In this document: positions 21,462 through 32,066 of the stretch, piece by piece
Numbering within the stretch: position 1 is the first letter of the stretch
Layout: each line of letters begins with the position of its first letter
NCBI GenBank assembly: GCA_025603075.1
Contig: MU626414.1
Coordinates: 1 to 47,312, forward strand
From: Neoconidiobolus thromboides FSU 785
Taxonomy: Eukaryota > Entomophthoromycota > Entomophthoromycetes > Entomophthorales > Neoconidiobolaceae
DNA length: 47,312 nt
Reading direction: 5' to 3'
Program-made: the position numbers and the translations under genes
Notes under the pieces: model-generated
What the model was told of the DNA's origin: nothing
Seen by the model: only the letters and a program-made list of their open reading frames with translations
The model's database searches: none

Positions 21462-21542
21462 AAAATAAATTCGTTACATTATTAAAAACAAACTAATGTT
21501 TTCTTACTATTATTTATTAAATAAACAAAAAAGGATAACAGT

Positions 21543-23893
21543 CTAATTTTTAACCAAATTATAAATCAATTCAAACCTCTGTTTAGCTTTTAAAAACCCT
21601 TTGTCTCCCGCCCTCTTGTAATATTTTAAACATAAATTCAAATCCTTATTAATCCCTACGCCAGCCTCATAACATGCCCCCAACTTAAATAAGCCGTGTA
21701 GATCATTTTGCTCTGCCGCTAACTTATAATACTCATAGGCCTTAGCGCAATCTTTTTCAACTCCTTGTCCACTTTCATAACATTTACCTATAGTTCAATA
21801 AACAACTTATTATTGGTTTATATAATCATGAATTTACCTAAATTGACCATCGCTTGCCCTACCCCTTGTTTAGCTGATAGCTGATACCAATAAATAGCTT
21901 TTCCCATATCTTTCATGGTTCCAATCCCCAACTGATAATACCGCGCCAGATTATTTTGTGATAATCTATCCCCAGCTTCCGCTCCCTTTAAATACCACTT
22001 ATAAGCCAACCCAAAATTTTTTTCCACCCCGTTACCTAAATCATACATATAAGCGATTGAATGGTATGCTCTAGCCACTTTAAACTGCGCTGCTAACCTG
22101 AAATTTTCAAGTGCTTTTTGGTAGTCACTTTGCATTCCAATTCCCTTCAAATTCATTTTACCTAACTCATAAATTGCTTTTGGGTGCATGCCCCGTTTTG
22201 CAAGCTTAAGGTATGCATGTGCTTTAGTTAAGTCTCTCCTTATTTTTAACCCACTTGCATATAGCTGACCTAATCTATAGGCACAATGGGCATGTTGGTA
22301 TTCGATGCCTATTAAATATAGCTTGATGGCATAAGGTATGCTTTTTTCAATCCCTAGGCCATCCTCATACAACATAGCTAACCTATACAGCACCATTGGT
22401 ATATTTTGGTTATTACTAGTATTGTTTTCTATTGTTTTATTATTCTCCTTAGTACCCTTTAAAACATCAAAGGCATTTAAATAAGCAGTATAATATTCTA
22501 TTGCATTTGTATAGTTTAAATCAACACCAATCCCGAATTCATTGAAATAAGCTAAATGGAGCAAACTATCCAGGTGGTTCTTTTTGCTTAGTCTTTGATA
22601 TTTATGCACCACCTGGCTTATCTTACTCTTAGTATCCTTATTTAACTTAAAATACTCAATCTGTGCTAATAGAAATTCGGCTTCCAAGTGCCGTTGATTT
22701 GCTGCTTTTTCCAACCAAATCATTGCTGTTCTACAATTCTTTTCCCTCCCTAGTCCAAACAGATATAGCTTTCCCAAATGATACTGTGCATCTGCGTGAT
22801 GGTTCCAAGCTGGAACATCAAATAAATTGGCTGCTTTGATGTAGTTATCAACTTTTAGATAGGATAAGGCTAATTGATAACAGACTTCAACTTCTTTTAG
22901 TATTTGTTGTTCCGTTTCTTCCTCTCCTTGTTCGTTGTTTAATATTGACAAATCCACCTGATCTAAAGTTATATCAAAGTCAATACTGTCCAAATATTCA
23001 CCTCCGACAAAAGGCTGTATTATGGCAATGATATCGGTACAACTGGGTCGTAATTCAGGCTTCTGGTTAATACAGGCTAATATTAAGTCACGGATAACCT
23101 TTGGTAGTAAATGCATGGTTGGGTGCCATTTCTTATATTCATTCAGTTTATTATCCTTTGGGTCTAGTGCTTTTCCACTTAGTATCTCATACATCAACAC
23201 TCCTAAGCTATAAATATCGCCCTGAACACTTCCAACTGTATAATTGATAACTTCAAACTCAGGCGCTTTCCAATATAACTCATCGCGCTTTTTTTGGGTC
23301 TTTGAATGGGTAATTAATGATTTCAAATAAAATACTTTAATAAAATTTACCTTTTCTTTTGAATCTAAAGCATCTAACAAACCAAACAGCCCGATATCTC
23401 TAATTTTAGGAAGAAGTTGATTGTCAACATCAAGTTCAACGTTTGCTGTAGTCAAATTACGATGTATAAAATCATGTTGGTGCAGATAACTGATACCAAG
23501 GCTTAACTGGTAGCAAAGTTTCAACTTTTGTTCTAAACTCCAGCCATATACTTTGTTTTCGGTTAATAAAATATATAATGTAACCCCATCCACATATGAC
23601 TTTAAAGTAAAAAAATGGTTATCCAAGTCAAAATAAAAGGCTATAAAGTTTTCAATGTATTGGTTGGGATAAGATTTTAGCAGTTGGTGGACTTTTTGAA
23701 GTTCGAAATAATATGCTCGTAGGTTTAAGTTGACCTGCTCTTCGCCTGGATACTCTTGTAATTCTTTTTTTTGTCCTTGATAGTCACAGAGGTAATGTAT
23801 CCTATAGTTATGTTTAGCTATAAGCTGTTTGCTTTGGAGCTGCTCCCATTTGATTTCTTTCATCTGAAACTCTTTTGATGCTAAAAGACTCAC
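21543..23893 (-). CDS. Pseudokinase with ten Sel1 repeats (paralog A)
   Basis: Predicted 749-aa protein. Exons: 23893-23351, 23299-21838, 21787-21543. The first intron (51 bp, 23300-23350) is stop-free and in frame, so an unspliced reading adds 17 residues; its position is the same as in paralog B. The kinase-like domain (about 15-290) keeps the C-lobe scaffold (WKAPEF, DIYSLGVLMYEILSG) but has HRN (144-146) for HRD, DIG (166-168) for DFG, no glycine loop and no clear beta-3 lysine, so phosphotransfer is unlikely. Ten Sel1 repeats of ~36 residues follow, ending in YYKRAGDKG. Sel1 repeats are helical adaptor repeats. The second intron falls inside repeat 9 (NLG|KCYES) and is absent from paralog B. 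Function unknown; probably a signalling scaffold. It lies 369 bp downstream of paralog B. Confidence 0.82.
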
Positions 23894-24262
23894 TCTGCCT
23901 TTTTATTATTTGAGTTTTTGTATTTTCAATGTTCGTTTTAGTGCAAAAAATAGATTAAGTTGACGACTGCTTTATTAGCTTAGTGAGTTATTCTTATTTT
24001 TAAATTTACATTTTATAAATGGAACATTAGGTCATAAATCAAATCTATTAAACAATTAGGTCACGTTTCTATCATTCTCAATTTATTAAAAACACAATTA
24101 AAACTATAGCTAATATAATAAATAATGTTTACTATAGGTGCTATTCTTTTTATATATACATTTAATAAAGAATAAACTTTATTTCATTTTATTAATTTTA
24201 ATTTTACATTAAAAATTATATTTTATTTTTAAAAAAAATAAACCAATTAAAGGTATTCAATA
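23894..24262. promoter_or_regulatory. Spacer between the tandem paralogs
   Basis: This 369-bp AT-rich stretch must serve as the 3' end of paralog B and the promoter of paralog A, since both read leftward. No MITE or other repeat was recognised in it. No specific regulatory site could be named. Confidence 0.5.
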
Positions 24263-26950
24263 TTAATTCTGTGATAATGATGAGTTAGATTTCGACCCTT
24301 TGGCAAGATTAGGGATAACCCTTGGTTTGGACATGGAATTCACATCAAAGCGCTGAGCAGTTAGCCTATTAAGACGACTACGTGTTGAATTACTAACACT
24401 CGGGAGCTCCGGTGGCAAAGTTGGATTGCTCTGTGGTAAGTCAAAGAACTTATCTTTACTTTCCTTTTTATTTTTACTTTTAGCTTTACTTTTGGGCTCG
24501 TCAGTATATAAATTATCAAGGGACAAAAAGTCTTCTGGTTTCTTCAACTTACTTTTCGTTTTTTTGCTTCCGTTAGTCAAGGAGCTCATTGAGCCTTTTG
24601 GTGATGGTGGGGGTATGATTTTGGGTGATGCAACTAAAGGGATGGGTTCTGGAAGTGGCTTTTGATATGAACTTGGTCTGGGGTTAGGATCAATCGTAAG
24701 GTTTGCAATGTTACGCCCATGGGGCTCATTGACTGCTACCAACTCATTACGTACTTGTTGGTCAATAGGAGGCAAAGGCTTTAGAAGCTGGTTCATTCTA
24801 GCTAATGCTTTTTCTGAACCCTTTTCTCCAGCTTGTTTATAATATTCCATTGCTACATTTAAATCCTTTTCTGTTCCAAACCCTTCTTCATAACAACTTC
24901 CAAGCTTATATAATCCGTTCGCATCATTTTGTTCTGCTGCTGCTTTATAATATTTGAATGCTTCCCCATAATTTTTTTCTACCCCAGATCCTTGTTCATA
25001 ACATCTACCAAGGTTGACATAGGCTTGAACTACTCCTTGATCACATGATCGACGATACCAGTAAATAGCCTTTTCCATATCTTTAGGCACACCAGAACCT
25101 AAATGATAACATCTAGCAAGATTGTTTTGAGAAAAGCGGTCACCGGCATTAGCTGATTTCAAATACCAAAACACTGCTAGCTTACTATCCTGTGGTACAC
25201 CTCGACCCTTATCATACATGTGTCCTATCGAATGGCAAGCCTTAGCTACATTAAGTTCTGCTGACTTCTTAAAAAGCTCTAATGCCATCAAATGATTAAT
25301 TTCAACACCAAAACCTCGCTGATAAAATCGACCCAAATGGTAGATAGCTTCTGGGTGGGATAGGTTAGCAGCTGATTTAATATACTGAAACGCAGCATTT
25401 GGGTCTTTTTGCATACCAGCACCTACTTCGAGGATTTTACCTAAATGAAATTTAGAATGTGGGTTCCCTAATGAAGCTGCTCTTTGATGTAATTCAATAG
25501 CCATGCGTGAGTTTTTTTCAGTTCCTAAACCAAGCTCATACATTTTAGCTAATCGAAATAATGCAATTGAATCCTCTTCTTCAACACATTTCTCATAAAG
25601 TTTAATTGCTTTTTCTGGATTGGCATCAATCCCACTCCCAGTTTCATAACAATAAGCTAAATAGACTCGAGAGGCCACATGGTTCTTTTTATTTAACTTT
25701 TGAAATAAATATGCCGCTTCATCTTTGTCAATTCTTCCGCTTTCTCGGACTCCGAAATAAAATAAACTTGCAAGCAAAAACTCAGCATCTAAATGATTAT
25801 TATTTGCTGCACTTTCAAGCCATTTAGTAGCTAGCATAAGGTTTCTTTCACGTCCAAGTCCAAATAAATGTGCACGTCCTAAATAGTATTGGGATTCAGC
25901 ATGATTGTTCCATGCTGGAAGATCAAAGCATTTTGCAGCGTTGACGTAATCTTTCATCCCCAGAAACTCCAACCCTTGTTTGTATAAAAGAATAGTTTCC
26001 TGATCATCAAGCTGTGTAGCATGTTCTGGCATTTCACTGATTGTTGTGCTTTGTAACTCGGTAGTTCCTTCTTCATCACTCCCTAAATCAGAATCATCGT
26101 TTCCAGCAAAAGGGTGTAAGCTAAAAGTGAGCTCTTGAGCACTTGGTCTTTGTTCAGGGGCATTACTTAAAGTAGCAGTTATTATATTAATAAAATCTTC
26201 TGGAATGTCCTTAAAGTCTTGGGCTAAGTCTTTACCAATTAAATTATTGACTTCAAATTGAGCTGATTTTTCAGAGAGAATTTCCCACATCATTATACCA
26301 AAAGCAAATATGTCCGCTTTTTTACTTCCTGAGCTAAAAGTAAGATCAGTGATTTCTGGTGCCTTCCAATAAAAGTCATCTCGAGTTCTTACAATCTAAA
26401 ATGGTTAAAATCAAACTTGCATCAACAAATAATAACTAATTACCTTGTTCGCTTCATCTATAGTATCCAAAATTTCATGCAAGCAAATCTCTGTGACTTT
26501 CGGACAATAATTATCTTCATAATCTAATAAAACATTAGTTGCCATAAGATTTCGATGAACAAAATTGTTAATATGTAAAAATTCTAGCCCTAAAGCCAGC
26601 TGGAAACAAATTTTTGCTTTAGTTTCAAAAGGAATGTCTTTGATATCCTCTTTTATAAATTGACTCAACGTTTTGCCAACAATAAATTCAGATACCATAT
26701 AAAACTGGTTTTGGTCATCGAAACAGGTACCTATAAAACGCTCGATATTTGTATTATACTTCAAACGCTTTAGCTCTCTATTGAGATTAAGGGAACAGTC
26801 TTTTAGTTTATCTATCATCACCTTTTCTGTTTTGAAATGCTTAAAGGAACATGTATAATTACTGTTGTATTTACATTTATAAATTTTGAAATGGTTGAAT
26901 TCCTCAATCAGGGCTCCAGGTTTAATTAAGTCAAAGTCAAGATCCTCCAT
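24263..26950 (-). CDS. Pseudokinase with ten Sel1 repeats (paralog B)
   Basis: Predicted 879-aa protein. Exons: 26950-26444 and 26395-24263, with a 48-bp phase-0 intron after K169. The kinase-like domain (about 15-275) has HRN (132-134) instead of HRD, keeps the loop Asn (N139), and has EIC (154-156) where DFG belongs. A possible beta-3 Lys (K37 in SFKHF) and the WKAPEI and DIFAFGIMMWEIL motifs remain. Loss of both catalytic aspartates predicts a pseudokinase. Ten Sel1 repeats follow in the same order as in paralog A, from PAWNNHAESQYYLG to YYKQAGEKG. Unlike A, B ends with a ~175-residue disordered tail rich in Pro, Ser and Lys (LPPELPSVSNST and runs of KSKAKSK), which may be a docking or phosphorylation region. 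The role is probably scaffolding in a signalling complex; partners are unknown. Confidence 0.85.
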
Positions 26951-27772
26951 GGTTTAGCTCAAGATGTTAAAAAAGTTCGACCAATCTGTTAAAATAAAGA
27001 AAATATCTAAGTTATAAATTGAACTCTAAATTATGAGTTTGAACTTAGATTCGGATAATTCAACTTACCCCCACTTTATGCAAAATGGTCCCTAAATTTA
27101 GTAATTGTAATTCCTTATTTTTGCAAAAAGAGAAATCATTGGTTAAGTTACTATAAAATAAAATCACCATAGAAAAAATGTTAATTAAAGAAATGGCTTT
27201 TATTCCAAATTTATTTATTAATCTTATGCTATTATAAATTAAAAGGTAAGGTAATAATAATCCTCTAAGCGAGAGTAATAAGACTAGATAAAGACCTTGT
27301 CCAAAAACTAGTTTTATTAGTATTAAATGATAATTGAAAGAGACATTTTTTTAATTAATTAATAGTAATAAATTTAGAAGCTTTCAACTTGTTCTTAAAT
27401 CATTAATTTAATCTTAAATTAATTTTCAGACAAAATTTGTTCTATTTTTAATTGTTGTTTTATTTGTTTATTTATTTTACTATATCCAATCAAATTGAGG
27501 TAATTAATTGGTTTTATTTTTTTTAAATAAAATTTATAATTTCAATGTTATAAAAAGTTTACTTTTATTTATTTAGTTATAAAGCAAATTTTATGTATAT
27601 AGAATTTTATTAATCTTATCCTGTTTATTTTATTTTCAAATAGATGTATTATCTTAATATTGTTTATATAGTATATTTTTTAATCTTTTTGAAACAAGCA
27701 AGACGATTTTATATTAGGCATAATTAAAACTAAAATTGAAGTCAAAATTAAAATACTTATAATTTGTTATAT

Positions 27773-27864
27773 GGGGATATTTTTTGGTTTCATTACTTTT
27801 CCGCTTCAAGTGGTATTTGAGCAGAAAGATTGTTAGTGAAATTTAAACAAAAAAATACATCCCC
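27773..27864 (-). mobile_element. GGGG-terminated MITE, copy 12
   Basis: Inverted copy with intact GGGGATAT and ACATCCCC tips and ATAT on both sides. Slightly shortened inside. Confidence 0.85.
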
Positions 27865-28278
27865 ATATAGTTGTTAACTAAATTTAATTAATATTGATTG
27901 GTTTTTATTTTAAATTCTTTTTTATAATATCAAGTTAGAACTTGATATAATAGTATAAGTTATTGATTTCAAAGGTTATTACTAGCCATTATAATTTGAA
28001 CTTAAGTAGCTATACAATCAAACTTTAAAAAATTAAGTAACAGTTAAAAAGCAATATTCTTTTTTAACTAATCAAAAATTAAATTTTGTTTTGGCCTTTT
28101 TATAAAACACCTGATAATTATTAATAATAAAATTGCTGGAGTAATTTGTTTCTATAATAAATTAATTGCTTAAAAACCATATTAAAAGTTTCACTATTTT
28201 TGAAATAAGTTTAATATCTATAAATTAATAATAGTTTTTTTAAATATTAACTCTAGTTTATAATATTTATTACTATTT

Positions 28279-28376
28279 AGGGATATTTTTTTGGCTTAAT
28301 TATTTTTTATATCTTTTAAGTATTATTTGAGTGGAAAGATTGTTAGTAAAATTCTTAAACACATAAATACATCCCC
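28279..28376 (-). mobile_element. GGGG-terminated MITE, copy 13
   Basis: Inverted copy flanked by a direct repeat ATTT (28275-28278, 28377-28380). The first G has become A. Because ATTT is not palindromic, this copy supports a true 4-bp target-site duplication. Confidence 0.85.
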
Positions 28377-28698
28377 ATTTTATTAAATTTAATACTAAAA
28401 ATTTCACTTTAATAAATAAAGTAAACAGAAGTTATTTTCTTAGTAAACAAAGTAAATTAAATTTGTCTTGGTTTTTTACTATTGATCTATTATATATATA
28501 TTAGTTTTGAATTTAATAATATCATTTAAGTAATAAAAAAATATCAACTATATAATAAATAAACAAATACATATAATTAATTTGTATCACTAGGTATTTT
28601 TATAATAAAATATACTTAGTATACAACCTAAATTTATCTTAAAATTTATTTCACTATTTAAATCGGATTTTTCATTAGTGTCCTTTTAGAAACTATAT

Positions 28699-28797
28699 GG
28701 GGATGTATTTTTGTGTTTAAGAATTTCATTAATAGCTTTTCCACTCAAATAGCGCTTAAAAAATGGAAAAAGTAATGAAGTTAAAAAAAACACTCCC
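28699..28797 (+). mobile_element. GGGG-terminated MITE, copy 14
   Basis: Forward copy with an intact GGGGATGTATTTTTGTG start and ATAT on both sides (28695-28698, 28798-28801). First of a head-to-tail pair. Confidence 0.88.
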
Positions 28798-28810
28798 ATA
28801 TGCTTTATAT

Positions 28811-28902
28811 GGGATATGTTTTTTCGTCTAAGTTTTACTAACAATTTTCCCACTTAAATAGCGCTCAAAAAGATGGAAAAAATGAAACCAAAAAACATCT
28901 TC
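28811..28902 (+). mobile_element. GGGG-terminated MITE, copy 15
   Basis: Forward copy 13 bp after copy 14. It starts GGGATATG after ATAT and ends ACATCTTC. Core CACTTAAATAGCGCTCAAAAA is preserved. Confidence 0.8.
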
Positions 28903-29492
28903 AAGTATTACCCTTATTACAGTTTTTGCCTTGGATGACTAAATTTTTGCATCATAAATCAGACAAGTTTTTTTAAACCAAGGTAAAATTATAATAGGAA
29001 GAGTAAGTTAAAAAACAATACTCATATTTTGAATTAATTTTTTTGCATACAGTATTATTTTGAAACTCAACCATGATCAGAAGCTTTTTATAGAGCTTTT
29101 TGATAGCTATCAAACAACACTAACAAGGGATTGGTATCACTTTTTACTGTCCTTATCATTAAGCTCAATACTGTATTGTAAGAAGCAAACAAAAACTAAT
29201 CAAAAGTTATTCTGTTTAATTAAATAGTTAATGAGTCTAAACTAATGGAGTAAATTCAATTTACTTCTAAACCAATAAAATAAAACAGCATTTGCTATTT
29301 GAATCAAACTACGCAAATAATACGCAGAAAATCCGCAATGGAGATAGATAGGAGAGTCTCTTAATTGGTCGAAAATTTTTTAAGCTCCCATAAAAAAGCC
29401 ATATAATCAAGTCAGTTTACTACTTTACTTTTTTCCAACGTAAGCTAAATTTCAATTCAAAATTAACTTATAGTAATTCAATTTAAATAATA

Positions 29493-32066
29493 ATGTCTGG
29501 GTTTAATCAACAGACGCCCTCAGGCTTTAATAATAATACTCAAAATTCAGGATTTGGACTTCAACAATCATCTGGTTTTGGTCAATCATCAACTCAAACT
29601 TCAGGTTTTGGAATACCAGTGAAGCCAACCATATCCCTTTCACAGCTTGCTGGCATGAATAATCAACAACAGGGTACAGGGTTTGGCCAACAAGCTACTG
29701 GATTTAATAGCATACCAGAGGTAAAAGGGCCCTCTGGTTTTGGTATAACGCCAGATCAAGTCGCTGGTTTTTATAAACCAACTTCTGGTTTCAGTCAACC
29801 ATCTAGTCAGCCTTCAGGATTTGGTTTACAGCAGCCTTCAGGATTTGGTTTATCAAGTAGCCAACCTTCTGGATTTGGGCAACAGCAGTTAACTATAAAT
29901 AAGCCAATGTCCCTTGATCAACTTTCAGCTTTTAATACACAATCTTCTGGCTTTGGTATATCAAGTAGTCAACCTTCTGGTTTTGGGCTTCAGCAGCCTT
30001 CTGGCTTTGGTCAAGCAACTAGTCAGCCCTCGGGTTTTGGACTTCAGCAAACTTCTGGCTTTGGTCAAACGGGTAATCAAACTTCTGGATTTGGCCAAGC
30101 AACCAGTCAAGCCTCAGGTTTTGGACTTCAACAGCCATCTGGATTTGGCCAAGCAACCAGTCAAGCCTCAGGTTTTGGACTTCAACAGCCATCTGGATTT
30201 GGCCAGGCAACTAGCCAAGCTTCAGGTTTTGGCCTTCAGCAATCTTCCGGTTTTGGACAAGCTTCCGGTTTTGGAGCTAGTAACACTAGTGGATTTGGCC
30301 AAGCAGGTAACCAAACTTCAGGTTTTGGAACAAGTAATACTAGTGGATTCGGACAATCATCTGGCTTTGGTCAACAAAATACAGGGTTTGGTCAACAGCA
30401 AAGTAGTGGTTTCGGCCAACAAAGTAGTACTGGGTTTGGCAATAGTACAAGTACAGGTTTTGGGCAACAAGGCACTGGATTAGGACAGACATCTGGATTT
30501 GGAAGCAATACAGGTAGTGGGTTTGGTCAATCATCTGGATTTGGGCAACAAAGTACTGCACTCGGACAACAAAATACTGGATTTGGTCAATCCTCAAGTT
30601 TCGGTCAACAACAAGGTTCTGGGTTTGGCCAATCATCAGGCTTTGGTAATAAGACAAGCACAGGTTTTGGTCAAACTCAAAGTTCTGGCTTTGGAACTAA
30701 TACTGGTTTTGGACAACAGCAAAGTGCTGCACTTGGACAACAAAATACAGGATTCGGCCAATCTTCTGGGTTTGGTCAACAACAAGGTTCTGGGTTTGGC
30801 CAATCATCAGGCTTTGGTAATAAGACAAGCACAGGTTTTGGTCAAACTCAAAGTTCTGGCTTTGGAACTAATACTGGGTTGGGGCAACAGCAAAACACTG
30901 GATTTGGAAGCACCAGTACTGCATTTTCTAGTGCCACCGGAGGGTTTGGTTCATCAACTTTAGGGAACAGTAGCAATGGACTTGGTTCCTCTACTCTAGG
31001 GAATACTAGTTTTGGGAATACCAATACTTCAAGTATGTTTGGAAACACTAGCCTTACAGGATTAGGCTCCGGCTTAGGCGCTAATGCAGGGTCTACAATC
31101 GGAGCCTCCAATTTCGGGCAAACCGGTAGTGGCTTCCAGTTTGGTAACAACACAGGAGCTTCAACCCTTGGCTTAGGTCAATCATCAAATGCTTTTGGAC
31201 AAAGTGTTAACATATCAAATAATTTTACTTCTGGATTTGGTTCAAGCTTAACTCAAAACCAAAGTAGCTTTTTAAACAGCCAAGCTTTAAATGATATTTC
31301 TTCTATCAGTAAAACTGCCACCTTTGGAACTTTGCCAAAAGAGGTATTAAAATATTTTGGAGAAATACAAAAGAAGATGGATGAGTTGGCAAAGGCAAGT
31401 CAAAAATTTGAAGCTCAAATTGAAGCAAATGATCGTGAATATACTTTATCTAACTATGGAGTTGAGAAAGTACTCGAGAAGACAGGGGATATTGACCTTA
31501 TGATATCTAGTTCAATTAATAGTCTTCATAGCATTACAGGCGAGGATGTTAACAAACAAAATGCTATTGATCTTCGTTATTCTGCAATGACTTTTCATAT
31601 GTATTATGGTAGATGGTCCGCAGAACATCGTAAATCTTATGAAAAGGAAAGAGATGGTAAAGCTACTATAGATAAATTGAAACGTAGGATTACTTCAAGG
31701 CTACGTCGCATAGTTGAGGATAATGGTGGGCGCTTAGTTGATACTTTTACTGATCTCTCATGTACTTCAAAAGCACTAGCTAGACTTGATGAGGTTAAGC
31801 CATATGATGCAACCTTTTTATATGTCCACGATAAGGTGCGTGAGATTTATGATGATAAGTTAGCGATGACTAAACATGCAGATGAACTAGAGAATGTATT
31901 CAAACGTTTAGGTTTTACAGCTGCAGAAGTACTTGAACTCTTCAAAAATTCAAAAGCAAGTTCAGTTATTCCTACTAAACCCAGCTTAAGCAGGGCACTA
32001 TACTCTGATGTTGACTATTATGATGTAGCATTTAATGACCTTGAAACTACTGCGGTTAAGGTATGA
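29493..32066 (+). CDS. FG-repeat nucleoporin (SGFG type)
   Basis: Predicted nuclear-pore component of 857 aa, one exon. Residues 1 to about 600 are an FG domain built of SGFG/TGFG motifs separated by Gln, Ser, Asn and Thr, with very few charged residues, as in cohesive FG domains of the pore's central channel. Residues about 605-857 form a structured, charged, helical region beginning near TFGTLPKEVLKYFGEIQKK, probably coiled coils that anchor the protein in the pore. 'FG domain first, helical anchor last' fits the Nup62/Nup54/Nup58 (Nsp1/Nup57/Nup49) channel complex; Nup49/Nup58 is my guess but not certain, so no symbol is given. At DNA level the FG region contains near-identical tandem duplications (54-bp and 171-bp periods). 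FG nucleoporins bind transport receptors through their Phe-Gly pairs. Confidence 0.8.
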   Translation: MSGFNQQTPSGFNNNTQNSGFGLQQSSGFGQSSTQTSGFGIPVKPTISLSQLAGMNNQQQGTGFGQQATGFNSIPEVKGPSGFGITPDQVAGFYKPTSGFSQPSSQPSGFGLQQPSGFGLSSSQPSGFGQQQLTINKPMSLDQLSAFNTQSSGFGISSSQPSGFGLQQPSGFGQATSQPSGFGLQQTSGFGQTGNQTSGFGQATSQASGFGLQQPSGFGQATSQASGFGLQQPSGFGQATSQASGFGLQQSSGFGQASGFGASNTSGFGQAGNQTSGFGTSNTSGFGQSSGFGQQNTGFGQQQSSGFGQQSSTGFGNSTSTGFGQQGTGLGQTSGFGSNTGSGFGQSSGFGQQSTALGQQNTGFGQSSSFGQQQGSGFGQSSGFGNKTSTGFGQTQSSGFGTNTGFGQQQSAALGQQNTGFGQSSGFGQQQGSGFGQSSGFGNKTSTGFGQTQSSGFGTNTGLGQQQNTGFGSTSTAFSSATGGFGSSTLGNSSNGLGSSTLGNTSFGNTNTSSMFGNTSLTGLGSGLGANAGSTIGASNFGQTGSGFQFGNNTGASTLGLGQSSNAFGQSVNISNNFTSGFGSSLTQNQSSFLNSQALNDISSISKTATFGTLPKEVLKYFGEIQKKMDELAKASQKFEAQIEANDREYTLSNYGVEKVLEKTGDIDLMISSSINSLHSITGEDVNKQNAIDLRYSAMTFHMYYGRWSAEHRKSYEKERDGKATIDKLKRRITSRLRRIVEDNGGRLVDTFTDLSCTSKALARLDEVKPYDATFLYVHDKVREIYDDKLAMTKHADELENVFKRLGFTAAEVLELFKNSKASSVIPTKPSLSRALYSDVDYYDVAFNDLETTAVKV
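30090..30205 (+). repeat. 54-bp tandem repeat inside the FG domain
   Basis: An 18-codon unit, encoding SGFGQATSQASGFGLQQP, is repeated head to tail with no nucleotide change across two units and then decays in the next. It lies wholly in frame. Confidence 0.8.
30603..30880 (+). repeat. 171-bp-period direct repeat inside the FG domain
   Basis: A block of at least 92 bp from about 30615 recurs from about 30786 essentially unchanged (it encodes GSGFGQSSGFGNKTSTGFGQ and more). The 171-bp spacing is 57 codons, so the frame is kept. Confidence 0.75.

Larger units (their letters stand above)
26951..29492. other. 2.5-kb intergenic region between divergent genes
   Basis: Lies between the divergent paralog B and nucleoporin genes, so both promoters are here. 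It contains four MITE copies (27773-27864, 28279-28376, 28699-28797, 28811-28902), the last two adjacent. The ~590 bp directly before the nucleoporin start is free of MITEs and is the probable promoter. No coding or RNA gene was recognised. Confidence 0.6.

Noticed and set aside
30340-30657. Open frames on both strands in other frames within the FG domain
   Set aside because: They follow the tandem DNA repeats of the nucleoporin and encode biased Gln/Val/Leu strings without any domain.
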